A stretch of DNA of 64,000 bases, taken from contig CAWGLW010000006.1 of the NCBI GenBank assembly GCA_963823525.1, forward strand, positions 1,798,001 to 1,862,000, in the 5' to 3' direction. Every line of letters begins with the position of its first letter. Position 1 is the stretch's first letter. The notes under the pieces are model-generated. The model had not been told where the DNA came from and searched no databases. It saw only the letters and a list, made by a program, of their open reading frames with translations. The DNA is from CAWGLW01 sp963823525. Its GTDB lineage: Bacteria; Pseudomonadota; Gammaproteobacteria; Steroidobacterales; Steroidobacteraceae. The position numbers and the translations under genes are program-made. This document shows positions 34,901 to 43,662 of this stretch, one piece after another.

Positions 34901-36175
34901 TTGGACAGCCTGCAGATCCGCGGCGGCGTGCCCCTGGACGGGGACGTGCACATCTCCGGTGCAAAGAACGCCACACTACCGATCCTCGCCGGTGCTTTAC
35001 TGGCCAACGGTCCGGTGACGATCGGCAACGTGCCGCACCTGCACGACGTCACGACGATGATTGAGCTGCTCGGGCGCATGGGTGTCGGTGTTACTGTCGG
35101 TGAGCGCATGGCGATCGAGGTCGACCCGCGATCGACGAAAGAGACCTTTGCGCCTTACGAACTGGTCAAGACGATGCGGGCCGCGATCCTGGTGCTCGGG
35201 CCGCTGGTGGCCCGTTTCGGTTCCGCCGATGTGTCGCTTCCCGGCGGGTGCGCGATCGGTGCGCGTCCGGTGAATATTCACGTCGCCGGTCTGCAGGCGA
35301 TGGGTGCCGATGTACACATTGAAAACGGCTATATCAAGGCCCGCTCCGGCCGGCTGAAGGGCGCCCGAATCGTGCTGGAGACCGTTACCGTCACCGGAAC
35401 CGAGAACCTGATGATGGCGGCCACCCTGGCCCAGGGCCGGACCATCCTCGAGAATGCCGCGCGCGAACCGGAAATCGTCGACCTGGCATTGTTTCTGAAC
35501 TCGATGGGCGCCAGGGTCTCCGGGCATGGTACGGATACGATCATCATCGATGGCGTCGAGGCGATGCAGGGCACTGAGTACAATGTCCTGCCCGATCGCA
35601 TCGAGGCCGGCACCTACCTTGTAGCCGGCGCGATCACCGGCGGCCGCGTGAGGGCCCGGGGCGCGATCGCCGAGCATCTCGATGCCGTACTTGGCAAGCT
35701 CGAGGAGGCCGGAGCCGACGTCACGCGTGGTCAGGGGTTCGTCGAGGTCGATATGCGCGGCCGCCGGCCGCGGGCCGTCGATATCCGCACCGCGCCGCAC
35801 CCGGGTTTCCCGACCGATATGCAGGCGCAGTTCGCGGCACTGAACACCGTGGCCGACGGTGTCGGTACGATCATCGAGACGATTTTCGAGAATCGCTTCA
35901 TGCACATGCTGGAAATGCGGCGCATGGGTGCGGAGATCCGCCTCGAAGGCAACACGGCCATCATCAAGGGCGTGCCGCGGCTGACGGCTGCCCCGGTCAT
36001 GGCCACCGACCTGCGGGCATCGGCCAGCCTGGTACTGGCCGGCCTGGTGGCCGAGGGCACCACGGAGGTCGAGCGGATCTACCACATTGATCGTGGGTAC
36101 GAGTGCATCGAGGAGAAGCTCCAGGGTCTCGGGGCGCAGATCAAGCGCATATCACGCGGACGAGGGGCGCAATGA
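34901..36175 (+). CDS. murA: UDP-N-acetylglucosamine 1-carboxyvinyltransferase
   Basis: MurA transfers enolpyruvate to UDP-GlcNAc, the first committed murein step and the target of fosfomycin. The 424-residue protein has 'GAKNATLPILAGALL' near the start, and the active-site loop 'PGGCAIGARP' with Cys117, so it should be fosfomycin-sensitive. 'VLPDRIEAGTYL' and 'GFPTDMQAQFAAL' are further signatures. TTG at 34901 with GGAG upstream is the only start that matches the family N-terminus. Confidence 0.97.
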   Translation: MDSLQIRGGVPLDGDVHISGAKNATLPILAGALLANGPVTIGNVPHLHDVTTMIELLGRMGVGVTVGERMAIEVDPRSTKETFAPYELVKTMRAAILVLGPLVARFGSADVSLPGGCAIGARPVNIHVAGLQAMGADVHIENGYIKARSGRLKGARIVLETVTVTGTENLMMAATLAQGRTILENAAREPEIVDLALFLNSMGARVSGHGTDTIIIDGVEAMQGTEYNVLPDRIEAGTYLVAGAITGGRVRARGAIAEHLDAVLGKLEEAGADVTRGQGFVEVDMRGRRPRAVDIRTAPHPGFPTDMQAQFAALNTVADGVGTIIETIFENRFMHMLEMRRMGAEIRLEGNTAIIKGVPRLTAAPVMATDLRASASLVLAGLVAEGTTEVERIYHIDRGYECIEEKLQGLGAQIKRISRGRGAQ

Positions 36176-36195
36176 AAAACACCAATTCCGCCGTG

Positions 36196-36201
36196 TATAA
36201 T
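36196..36201 (+). promoter_or_regulatory. Consensus -10 box upstream of petABC
   Basis: A perfect TATAAT lies 93 bases upstream of petA, in the gap after murA. The -35 region at 17-base spacing (TGAAAA) is a poor match, so the promoter may be activator-dependent or use another spacing. Confidence 0.45.
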
Positions 36202-36293
36202 CATCGGCTACCCGCGGCGGGCCCGATCCGCCCCGGGGCTGTAGACAAACTGGTTGGCAGATCGGCGCGGCCGCATCCCGAGGAGAATGCTGG

Positions 36294-36887
36294 ATGAGCG
36301 AAGAAGTCGATGCGGGCAGGCGCCATTTCCTGACCGTTGCTACGGTGGCGACCGGCGCTGTAGGCGCGGCATTTGTCGCCGTGCCCTTCCTGGCGTCCTG
36401 GAAGCCGAGCGCGCGCGCCAAGGCGCTGGGCGCTCCGGTAGAAGTTGATATCAGCAAGCTGGATCCTGGCAGCATGGTCAAGGTGGAGTGGCGCGGTAAG
36501 GCTGTCTTCATCGTGCACCGCACGCCGGAGATGCTCGGCACGCTTGATGGCGTCAATGGCAAGCTTCGCGACCCGGACTCGGCTGAATCCGAGCAGCCTG
36601 AATACGCGCGCAACGAGGCGCGGGCGATCAAGCCCGAGTACCTGGTGCTGGTTGGCGTGTGCACGCATCTCGGTTGCGCCCCGCTGGAGAAGTTCGCCAG
36701 GGGTGATGTGACCGTAGCAGCCGACTGGCCCGGTGGGTTCTTCTGCCCCTGCCACGGCTCTAAGTTCGACCTGTCCGGGCGCGTATTCAAGGATGTCCCG
36801 GCGCCCAAGAACCTGCCGGTGCCGCCATACAAGTATGTCAGCGATACCCGCATCCTCATTGGAGCTGACGCGGAGAGCGTGGCATGA
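36294..36887 (+). CDS. petA: Ubiquinol-cytochrome c reductase Rieske iron-sulfur subunit
   Basis: It is the Rieske subunit of the cytochrome bc1 complex, passing electrons from ubiquinol to cytochrome c1 on the periplasmic side. The 197 residues begin with a Tat-type signal anchor ('RRHFLTVATVATGAVGAAF'). The 2Fe-2S ligands are in CTHLGC (Cys123, His125, with Cys128 in the disulfide) and CPCHGS (Cys151, Cys153, His154). 'GRVFKDVPAPKNLPVPPY' is the proline loop. Its stop overlaps the petB start (ATGA). Confidence 0.98.
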   Translation: MSEEVDAGRRHFLTVATVATGAVGAAFVAVPFLASWKPSARAKALGAPVEVDISKLDPGSMVKVEWRGKAVFIVHRTPEMLGTLDGVNGKLRDPDSAESEQPEYARNEARAIKPEYLVLVGVCTHLGCAPLEKFARGDVTVAADWPGGFFCPCHGSKFDLSGRVFKDVPAPKNLPVPPYKYVSDTRILIGADAESVA

Positions 36888-38146
36888 GCAGCAGCACTGA
36901 CACAGCAAGGACCGGCAACGGGCGACTCGCGGCGCTCCAGGGCTGGATCGACGACCGTTTCCCGATGACCAAGCTCTGGAACGAGCAGGTCGCGGAGTAC
37001 TACGCGCCGAAAAACATGAATTTCTGGTACTACTTCGGCTCACTGTCGTTGATGGTGCTGGTCCTGCAGATCGTCACGGGCATCTTCCTGACGATGAATT
37101 ACAAACCTTCGGCTGCAGAAGCCTTCAGTTCCGTCGAGTACATCATGCGTGATGTCGACTGGGGCTGGCTGATCCGCTACCTGCATTCCACCGGTGCGTC
37201 GGCATTTTTTATTGTCGTTTACCTGCACATGTTCCGCGGCCTGATCTACGGGTCCTACCAGAAACCGCGCGAGTTGCTGTGGATTTTCGGCATGCTCATC
37301 TATCTCTGCCTGATGGCAGAGGCGTTTTTCGGCTACCTGCTTCCCTGGGGCAACATGTCCTACTGGGGTGCGCAGGTCATTGTCTCGCTGTTCGGGGCGC
37401 TGCCTTACATCGGCAATGAACTGACCGAGTGGATCCGCGGCGATTACTTCATATCGGATGTGACCCTGAACCGGTTCTTCGCGCTGCATGTCATCGCGAT
37501 TCCGCTGGCGCTCATTTTCCTGGTCATCGCCCATCTGATGGCCCTGCACGAGGTCGGTTCCAACAATCCCGACGGCGTGGAGATCAAGAAGGTCAAGGGA
37601 CCGGATGGCATCCCGCTGGACGGCATTGCCTTTCATCCCTACTACACGGTCAAGGACCTGTTCGGTGTCGGCGTGTTCCTGATCCTGTTCTGCCTGGTGG
37701 TGTTTTTTGCGCCGGAGATGGGCGGGTACTTCCTCGAGCACGCGAACTTCGATCCAGCCAATCCGCTGCAGACGCCCGAGCACATCGCGCCGGTGTGGTA
37801 CTTCACACCTTTCTACGCAATCCTGCGTGCCGTGCCCGACAAGCTGATGGGTGTGGGCCTGATGGGCGCGGCCGTGATTATCCTGTTCTTTCTTCCGTGG
37901 CTCGACCGGGGCAAGGTCAAGTCGATCCGTTATCGCGGACCGCTGTTCAGGTTCTTCGTGATTGCATTCGCAATCAGCTTCCTCGCCCTGGGCTATCTCG
38001 GTCTGAAGCCCCCGACGCCGCTTTATACAAACCTGGCGCGGTTCTTCACGGTGGTTTATTTCGCATTCTTTCTGCTGATGCCGTGGTATTCGAAAATCGA
38101 CCGTACCAGGCCGGTGCCGACGAGGGTCACGTACGATGCGCACTAA
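36884..38146 (+). CDS. petB: Ubiquinol-cytochrome c reductase cytochrome b subunit
   Basis: This subunit holds hemes bL and bH and both quinone sites. The 420-residue protein has about eight transmembrane helices; 'YLHSTGASAFFIVVYLHMFR' and 'ALHVIAIPLALIFLVIAHL' carry the paired heme histidines. The quinol-oxidation loop reads PVWY in 'HIAPVWYFTPFYAILRAV', where the mitochondrial and alphaproteobacterial form is PEWY; the variant is known from beta- and gammaproteobacteria. The gene overlaps petC by 11 bases. Confidence 0.98.
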   Translation: MSSSTDTARTGNGRLAALQGWIDDRFPMTKLWNEQVAEYYAPKNMNFWYYFGSLSLMVLVLQIVTGIFLTMNYKPSAAEAFSSVEYIMRDVDWGWLIRYLHSTGASAFFIVVYLHMFRGLIYGSYQKPRELLWIFGMLIYLCLMAEAFFGYLLPWGNMSYWGAQVIVSLFGALPYIGNELTEWIRGDYFISDVTLNRFFALHVIAIPLALIFLVIAHLMALHEVGSNNPDGVEIKKVKGPDGIPLDGIAFHPYYTVKDLFGVGVFLILFCLVVFFAPEMGGYFLEHANFDPANPLQTPEHIAPVWYFTPFYAILRAVPDKLMGVGLMGAAVIILFFLPWLDRGKVKSIRYRGPLFRFFVIAFAISFLALGYLGLKPPTPLYTNLARFFTVVYFAFFLLMPWYSKIDRTRPVPTRVTYDAH

Positions 38147-38879
38147 GCTTCTGGTAATTGTTGCTGCACTGCTGCCGGCTGCGACTTTCGCTGCGGGCGG
38201 TGGAGCGCACCCGGTCGAGGCGGCTCACAACGATGTCTCCAATAAGGCATCGCTGCAGCGTGGGGCTGCTAATTTCGTCAACTATTGCCTTGGCTGTCAC
38301 TCCGCAAAATACGTCCGTTACAACCGCGTCGCCGCGGACCTGGGACTCAGTGAACAGCAGTTGATCGACAACCTGATGTTCACTGGCGAACGGCCGCACG
38401 ATACGATGCGCAACGCGATGGATCCGGACAGCGCGCGGCGATGGTTTGGCGTTCCGCCACCCGATCTTTCCCTGGTCGCCCGAAGCCGCGGCACGGACTA
38501 CGTGTACACGTTCCTGCGTTCTTTCTACAAGGACCCTGAAAAGGCCAGCGGCGTCAACAACCTGGCCTTGCCGGGCACGGCGATGCCGCATGTCCTGTGG
38601 GAGTTGCAGGGCATGCAGGAGATAATCTGGGAAGGCGAGATGGATGAACACGGCAACGCGCAGAAACACTTTAAGGAGTTTGCGCTCGCCGAACCGGGCA
38701 AGCTGACGGCCGAAGAGTTCGACGGTTTCGTCCGTGATACGGTAAATTTCCTCGACTACATTTCCGAGCCGGCGCAGTTGCAGCGTCGCGCGCTCGGTTT
38801 CCCGGTGATCGCGTTCTTGATCTTCTTCACGCTGCTGGCGTGGGCACTCAAGAAGGAATTCTGGAAGGACGTAAAGTAG
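38136..38879 (+). CDS. petC: Ubiquinol-cytochrome c reductase cytochrome c1 subunit
   Basis: This membrane-anchored c-type cytochrome accepts electrons from the Rieske centre. The 247-residue precursor has a signal peptide ('RTKLLVIVAALLPAATFAAG'), one heme motif CLGCH (Cys51, Cys54, His55), the likely methionine ligand in 'LPGTAMPHVLW', and a C-terminal helix ('GFPVIAFLIFFTLLAWAL') that anchors it. It completes the petABC operon and is followed by sspA after 43 bases. Confidence 0.97.
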   Translation: MRTKLLVIVAALLPAATFAAGGGAHPVEAAHNDVSNKASLQRGAANFVNYCLGCHSAKYVRYNRVAADLGLSEQQLIDNLMFTGERPHDTMRNAMDPDSARRWFGVPPPDLSLVARSRGTDYVYTFLRSFYKDPEKASGVNNLALPGTAMPHVLWELQGMQEIIWEGEMDEHGNAQKHFKEFALAEPGKLTAEEFDGFVRDTVNFLDYISEPAQLQRRALGFPVIAFLIFFTLLAWALKKEFWKDVK

Positions 38880-38922
38880 GTGACTTTGTAATGAAACATA
38901 TGCCCGCGCTTGCCAGAGCGGC

Positions 38923-39522
38923 GTGCTGACTCTTTTCTCACGCAGCGATGACCCGCACTGTCACTGGGTGCGCATCGTGGTCGCGGAGAAGGCCCTTGCG
39001 GTTCGCGTGGTCGATGTCGACCCGAGCCGCCCACCGGAAGACCTGATCGATCTGAATCCGTACCAGAGTGTCCCGACGCTCGTGGATCGCGATCTCGTCG
39101 TCTACGAACCGCGCGTGATCGGCGAGTACCTCGATGAGCGCTATCCGCATCCACCGATGCTGCCAAATGATCCCGGCAACCGGGCGCAGGCGCGGGTGGC
39201 AATGCATCGCATCGAGCGCGACTGGTACGGCTGTGCCCAGTTAATGGCCCGCAGCGAAGGCCGCGAATCACAGAAGCTCCGACGGCTGATGCTGGAAAGC
39301 ATTCTTGCATCAGAGCCGCTGTTTCGGATCAAGCCCTGGTTTCTGTCCGATCATTTCTCGCTGCTCGATGCGGCGGTCGCGCCGATCCTGTGGCGATTGC
39401 CGGAATGGAAGATCGAACTGCCGGCGACGGCGCAATCGATTCTTCGTTACGGCGAACAGGTATTCGCGCGTCCAAGCGTTCGCCAGAGCATGAGCGAGAC
39501 AGAGCGGGAGATGCGCGTGTGA
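38923..39522 (+). CDS. sspA: Stringent starvation protein A
   Basis: SspA is a glutathione-S-transferase-fold protein that binds RNA polymerase and modulates transcription under starvation. The 199 residues match: 'LTLFSRSDDPHCHWVRIVVA' starts the thioredoxin-like half, 'LNPYQSVPTLVDRDLVVYEP' follows, and the helical half includes 'DHFSLLDAAVAPILWRL'. The GTG start has no clear ribosome-binding site. The order petABC-sspA-sspB is typical for gammaproteobacteria. Its stop overlaps the sspB start. Confidence 0.95.
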   Translation: MLTLFSRSDDPHCHWVRIVVAEKALAVRVVDVDPSRPPEDLIDLNPYQSVPTLVDRDLVVYEPRVIGEYLDERYPHPPMLPNDPGNRAQARVAMHRIERDWYGCAQLMARSEGRESQKLRRLMLESILASEPLFRIKPWFLSDHFSLLDAAVAPILWRLPEWKIELPATAQSILRYGEQVFARPSVRQSMSETEREMRV

Positions 39523-39920
39523 AATCGCGCAGGCCCTATCTGCTGCGGGCCATGCACGAATGGATCAACGACAGTGGCCATACGCCGCACGTCGTGGTCG
39601 ATGCGACGGTCGCCGCCGTGCAGGTGCCGACGCAGTTTATCAGCGACGGAAAGATCGTACTCAACGTCAGCTGGGACGCGACTTCCGACCTGGTGCTGGG
39701 CAACGAGGAGATCACCTTCAACGCACGCTTTGGCGGAGTTGGCCGGGTGGTGCGCGTGCCGACCGAAGCGGTGCTCGCGATTTACGCGCGTGAAACCGGT
39801 GAAGGCATGCTCTTCAACGAAGACGCGCAGCCCGCGCCTGACGATCCTGGCGCAGGTGACGGGGGCGGGCCGCCTGCGCCCGGCGGTACGGGTAAACCGC
39901 AGTTGACCGTGGTCAAGTAG
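39519..39920 (+). CDS. sspB: ClpXP adaptor SspB
   Basis: SspB tethers ssrA-tagged and other substrates to ClpXP. The 133-residue protein has the substrate-binding fold ('RPYLLRAMHEWINDSGHTPH', 'GKIVLNVSWDATSDLVLGNE', 'ITFNARFGGVGRVVRVPTEA'), a glycine/proline/aspartate-rich flexible tail, and the C-terminal ClpX-docking peptide 'KPQLTVVK', close to the E. coli RPxLRVVK. The GTG start at 39519 overlaps the sspA stop (GTGA). Confidence 0.95.
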   Translation: MKSRRPYLLRAMHEWINDSGHTPHVVVDATVAAVQVPTQFISDGKIVLNVSWDATSDLVLGNEEITFNARFGGVGRVVRVPTEAVLAIYARETGEGMLFNEDAQPAPDDPGAGDGGGPPAPGGTGKPQLTVVK

Positions 39921-39943
39921 CACTCAGGCGCTGCTTGCGAGGC

Positions 39944-40318
39944 TCAGCCAGTGACGCTGAACGCGTTGCAGATCCAGTTCAGGCGCGCCTGCTGATCTTC
40001 GCCATCGATGGTGACGACGTCGAATCGGGCTCGCAGTTTTGCAAGGTCCGGTCTCATGAGCAGCAAATGGCGAGCGGCACGTACGATGCGCCTGCGCTTG
40101 CGACCGTCGATCGATTCCGCGGCGCTGCCATATTTGCCACTTGCCCTGGAGCGGACCTCGACGAGCACCAGCGTTGCGCCCTGAAGCATGACCAGATCGA
40201 TTTCACCGCCGCGGCAGCGGTAGTTCCGATCCAGCGGCTCGAGTCCCTGAGCGCACAGATACTCGAGCGCACGCTCCTCGGCCCTGCGCCCGAGTTCGGT
40301 CGTCGTCTCAGGGCGCAC
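39944..40318 (-). CDS. yraN: YraN/UPF0102 family nuclease-like protein
   Basis: The protein of about 124 residues has a predicted restriction-endonuclease-like fold: 'GRRAEERALEYLCAQGLEPL', then 'CRGGEIDLVMLQGATLVLVE' and 'VEVRSR', matching the D-ExK style core of the family. Biochemical function is not established. I place the start at the GTG at 40318, which gives the family length and an 11-base overlap with lpoA; the frame extends to a TTG at 40381. It follows lpoA, as in E. coli yraM-yraN; diaA and dolP do not follow here. Confidence 0.88.
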   Translation of the reverse strand: MRPETTTELGRRAEERALEYLCAQGLEPLDRNYRCRGGEIDLVMLQGATLVLVEVRSRASGKYGSAAESIDGRKRRRIVRAARHLLLMRPDLAKLRARFDVVTIDGEDQQARLNWICNAFSVTG

Positions 40319-41942
40319 TGGGAGCGAAAAGCGATTCCGAACGTCCCGCCGGCCGTGGAGTGCCGTTCTCAATACGTGCAAAATCGAGTCGACGGGTAAC
40401 CCGCCCCGATTCGGTCATTTCCAGCCCGCCAGTCAATCCGCTCACGCCGACATGGCGCACGTTACCGCGCAGTTCGTTCATCAGCAGGTAAGCATCGTAG
40501 CCGAATGCAAAGAGCCGCAGACGGCCAGGAGCCTTCGACGACCAGGTGCCATTCACCGTATCCCAGAGCTGCGGCGCGCCTTGTCCGTCGTAAAGTACCC
40601 ACGGGATTTCCGGAAACACCATGCCTTCGAAGTCATTTCCGCCGCTTGCGCCGGCAACCCAGGCGTCGGATGTGGCGTAGACGGGCACCCGGTAGGTCAT
40701 CTGGAAACGCAGTTGCGGCGTCAATGCACTGGCCGTACGCGCATTCGCCGCCAGGAAGACGAACTGCGGACCCTCCAGCGCCTCGGCGGCCGAATCGCGG
40801 CGCGGCGCCGGGCGAGCACCGGTGCCACGGTCGCCGGCACCGCCGAAGCGTCCGAGCGCTGAGCGCAACGGTCCCGAGAAATCCGCCGAGGCGGCGTCAT
40901 AAGTCTGCACTGATGTCAACGTGAGGCCACTGAGCAAGGCCTCGTCCGTGAAGGCTGTGCGCACGCGCTCACCCCAGTCGCTCTGCGGAAACAGCGCCAC
41001 GCCTTGCGAGAGGCCATCGGCCGCAATGCGCCGGGCCACTGCGCGCGCTTCTTCCTCGGGGTCGAGCGCATAGCTGAACAGGAAAGCCGGTGGTGTGACT
41101 GCTTCATAGGCGTTCAACGCCAGCACCGGAACCGGGATCTGTGATTCGTTGACGATCGCCTGTACCTCAGGTCTGGCCAGCGGCCCGACGACGAACCGGG
41201 CGCCCTCCGAAAGCGCCCGGTTAAACGCCGCGACGGCACCGGACGCGGCCGTGTCATAGATCTCGATGCGCGGGCGGTTCTCCGGTGACCGGGCCAGCCA
41301 CGCCGCGGCAAACCCATCACGGACGGCTTCACCCAGTGCCTCCAGGCGACCGGATAATGGCAGCAGCAATGCGATATGTGAGGGTTGATCGAGCGGCAGG
41401 ATTGCAAGGCCCGGTGCGCCGGGCACAAAGGTCTCCACGGGTTCGGGTTCGGCGGCAATGACGGGTGCCCTGGCCGATTCGATCATCGCCAGGGCCTGTT
41501 CACGCAGTGACTTCAGTGCTGGCGGCAGTGGTTCAGGCAGATCGCCCAGTGCCGCAAGGGCTGCCTCAGGCTGATTGCGCGCCAGCGCGATGCCGGCACG
41601 AACCTCCGCATACACCATCGCTTGCTGGTCGTTGAGTCGCCGCTTGCCGGCTTCATTCGCCATGCGTTCGGCATCGTTGACCTGGCCGGCGGCCAGGTAC
41701 TCCCGGGCTGCGAGCAGCGCGATCGTGCGATCGGTGCCAAGGATACGTCGCTCAGATGCCTTGTCATAAAGTCTTGCGGCCTCGGCATGACGCCCCTCGC
41801 GGGCGTTTTTCTCAGCCGCCGCGATATCATCACGGCGCGACGCGGCGGCCTGCTCTGCAGGCATGGCCAATAACACGACGGTGAACAGCAGGGCCAGCCA
41901 GCGAAGCCTGCCTTGCGGCCGGCGATCAGGTGCGTGCAGCAT
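40308..41942 (-). CDS. lpoA: Penicillin-binding protein activator LpoA/LppC homologue, no lipobox cysteine
   Basis: In E. coli LpoA is an outer-membrane lipoprotein that activates PBP1a. The 544-residue protein has an N-terminal helical-repeat region and a C-terminal periplasmic-binding-protein-like domain ('IALLLPLSGRLEALGEAVRD', 'GARFVVGPLARPEVQAIV', 'LFPQSDWGERV'). The signal sequence 'WLALLFTVVLLAMPAEQAAA' ends without any cysteine, and I see none in the whole protein, so it should not be lipidated. The start is 20 bases from the divergent rsmI start, the usual arrangement. Confidence 0.92.
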   Translation of the reverse strand: MLHAPDRRPQGRLRWLALLFTVVLLAMPAEQAAASRRDDIAAAEKNAREGRHAEAARLYDKASERRILGTDRTIALLAAREYLAAGQVNDAERMANEAGKRRLNDQQAMVYAEVRAGIALARNQPEAALAALGDLPEPLPPALKSLREQALAMIESARAPVIAAEPEPVETFVPGAPGLAILPLDQPSHIALLLPLSGRLEALGEAVRDGFAAAWLARSPENRPRIEIYDTAASGAVAAFNRALSEGARFVVGPLARPEVQAIVNESQIPVPVLALNAYEAVTPPAFLFSYALDPEEEARAVARRIAADGLSQGVALFPQSDWGERVRTAFTDEALLSGLTLTSVQTYDAASADFSGPLRSALGRFGGAGDRGTGARPAPRRDSAAEALEGPQFVFLAANARTASALTPQLRFQMTYRVPVYATSDAWVAGASGGNDFEGMVFPEIPWVLYDGQGAPQLWDTVNGTWSSKAPGRLRLFAFGYDAYLLMNELRGNVRHVGVSGLTGGLEMTESGRVTRRLDFARIENGTPRPAGRSESLFAPSAP

Positions 41943-41962
41943 GGGATCGAAGGGAGAGCAGT

Positions 41963-42859
41963 GTGACGAATGACAGCAAGGATTCTATAGCGCCTCGTGG
42001 CATTGGCACACTTTTCGTCGTTGCGACCCCGATCGGCAACCTGGCTGACCTCACGCCCCGGGCCGCGGAGATTCTGCTCGAGGCGGATCTCCTGCTCGCC
42101 GAGGATACGCGGCACACGATGCAGTTGCTGCATGCCGCGGGCATTGAGCGTCGCGCGGGGCGGATCGAGTCATTCCACGAACACAATGAACGCGAGCGAG
42201 TGCCGGAGGTGATCCGGCGGCTCGAGGCGGGCGAATCGGTGGCGCTGGTCAGCGATGCGGGTACGCCGCTGCTCAGCGATCCGGGTAACGGACTCGTCAC
42301 TGCCGCGGCCCGCGCCGGTTGCAACGTGGTCGCCGTCCCGGGTCCATCGGCGGTCGTTGCGGCACTGTCGGTCGCGGGACTGCCGACCGATCGTTTCGCT
42401 TTCGAGGGATTTCTGCCTGCCAGGCCCGCTGCGCGCCAGCGGGCATTGCGAGGCCTCGCCGAGGAAAGCCGCACGCTGGTGTTCTATGAGGCGCCGCACC
42501 GGATTGCTGCGACACTGGCCGATATTGCCCAGTGCCTGGGCGCAGACCGTCCAGCGGCCGTCGCCCGCGAGCTGACCAAGAAGTTCGAAACAGTGTATCG
42601 CGGAACAATTGGTGAACTGGCCGGAATGGCCACAGCCGACGAGAGGATCGCGCGTGGCGAACTGGTCGTCGTCGTCGGTGGCTCGCCGACGACGGTTACC
42701 GGTGACACAGAAGCCGTTCGCGTGCTCGATATCCTGCTTGCTGAGCTGCCCGCCTCGCAGGCGGCCAGGCTGACCGCCCGGATCACCGGCCGCAATCGCA
42801 GGGAACTCTACGAAATGGCGCTCGGCCGAGGTGGCCCCTCATCCGACCGGGCAGAGTAA
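41963..42859 (+). CDS. rsmI: 16S rRNA (cytidine-1402-2'-O)-methyltransferase
   Basis: RsmI methylates the ribose of C1402 at the ribosomal decoding centre with SAM. The 298 residues begin with 'GTLFVVATPIGNLADLTPRA' and 'LLAEDTRHTMQLL', and include 'SDAGTPLLSDPG' and 'VPGPSAVVAALSVAGLP', the tetrapyrrole-methylase-fold motifs of the family. The GTG at 41963 with GAGAG upstream is chosen over one 11 codons earlier that would overlap the divergent lpoA start. rnpB follows 28 bases downstream. Confidence 0.96.
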   Translation: MTNDSKDSIAPRGIGTLFVVATPIGNLADLTPRAAEILLEADLLLAEDTRHTMQLLHAAGIERRAGRIESFHEHNERERVPEVIRRLEAGESVALVSDAGTPLLSDPGNGLVTAAARAGCNVVAVPGPSAVVAALSVAGLPTDRFAFEGFLPARPAARQRALRGLAEESRTLVFYEAPHRIAATLADIAQCLGADRPAAVARELTKKFETVYRGTIGELAGMATADERIARGELVVVVGGSPTTVTGDTEAVRVLDILLAELPASQAARLTARITGRNRRELYEMALGRGGPSSDRAE

Positions 42860-42874
42860 CAGCTCGATTTCGCG

Positions 42875-42880
42875 TACACT
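42875..42880 (+). promoter_or_regulatory. Likely -10 box of rnpB
   Basis: TACACT ends seven bases before the first base of the RNase P RNA helix P1. No good -35 hexamer is seen at normal spacing. Confidence 0.4.
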
Positions 42881-42887
42881 GCAGCCT

Positions 42888-43287
<400 letters not shown>

Positions 43288-43294
43288 TTTTTTG

Positions 43295-43308
43295 CCCACT
43301 TTCTCCCA
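43295..43308 (-). promoter_or_regulatory. Second pair of TGGG boxes, minus strand
   Basis: Read on the minus strand, two TGGG boxes (43308-43305 and 43298-43295) lie exactly ten bases apart in GTGGGAGAAAGTGGGC, the spacing of MraZ boxes. It overlaps the rnpB 3' trailer. It may be a secondary MraZ contact or chance. Confidence 0.25.
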
Positions 43309-43358
43309 CCGCTGGCGGAGGCTGGAACGGCCCTGCTGTGTCTCCGGCGAGGAAAAAG

Positions 43359-43402
43359 AACGCCTTGCAGGGGCCCTTTCAGGGCTATCCGCGGCGTTTT
43401 TA
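43359..43402 (+). terminator. Probable rnpB terminator
   Basis: AACGCC (43359-43364) pairs with GGCGTT (43393-43398); an inner GCCCT/AGGGC hairpin sits in the loop, and the stem runs into TTTTT (43397-43401). It lies about 75 bases beyond the mature rnpB 3' end, so a longer precursor would be trimmed. Confidence 0.55.
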
Positions 43403-43575
43403 CATAACGTTTGAGTTTGCACCGGCATTTCCCACTTTGCCGCCGCCTGATAGCCTTTAAAAGAACCCCGCATAAGCGATTGATTGCTATCGGGAAGCAC
43501 GGCCGCGCTCCTGCCCGGGGTTGTCGTGTCGAGGCTAAGTTCCTGTGCTTGCTAGAGAAAGTTTGTGGCTGGGCG
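43403..43575. other. Non-coding gap between the rnpB terminator and the mraZ promoter
   Basis: I see no gene here. Short open frames on the plus strand lack ribosome-binding sites and family resemblance. The stretch holds a single TGGG on the minus strand near 43431 and an AT-richer patch near 43455-43490; nothing else stands out. Confidence 0.6.
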
Positions 43576-43605
43576 TTGACTCTGCGCCCGCCGCCGACCT
43601 ATAGT
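43576..43605 (+). promoter_or_regulatory. Sigma-70 promoter of the dcw cluster (Pmra)
   Basis: TTGACT (43576-43581), an 18-base spacer and TATAGT (43600-43605) match the consensus at 5/6 and 5/6. Transcription should start near 43612, inside the first TGGG box, 50 bases before mraZ. Confidence 0.75.
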
Positions 43606-43613
43606 GCCGCGAA

Positions 43614-43639
43614 GTGGGAAAAAGTGGGATGAAATGGGC
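43614..43639 (+). promoter_or_regulatory. MraZ operator: three TGGG boxes at ten-base spacing
   Basis: TGGG occurs at 43615, 43625 and 43635, each followed by a short spacer giving an exact ten-base period. E. coli MraZ represses its own operon by binding three TGGGN repeats separated by five bases, and the match here is exact. The boxes overlap the predicted transcription start, fitting autorepression. Confidence 0.85.
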
Positions 43640-43662
43640 TAAGTGCCCGGAAATCGCCTGAC

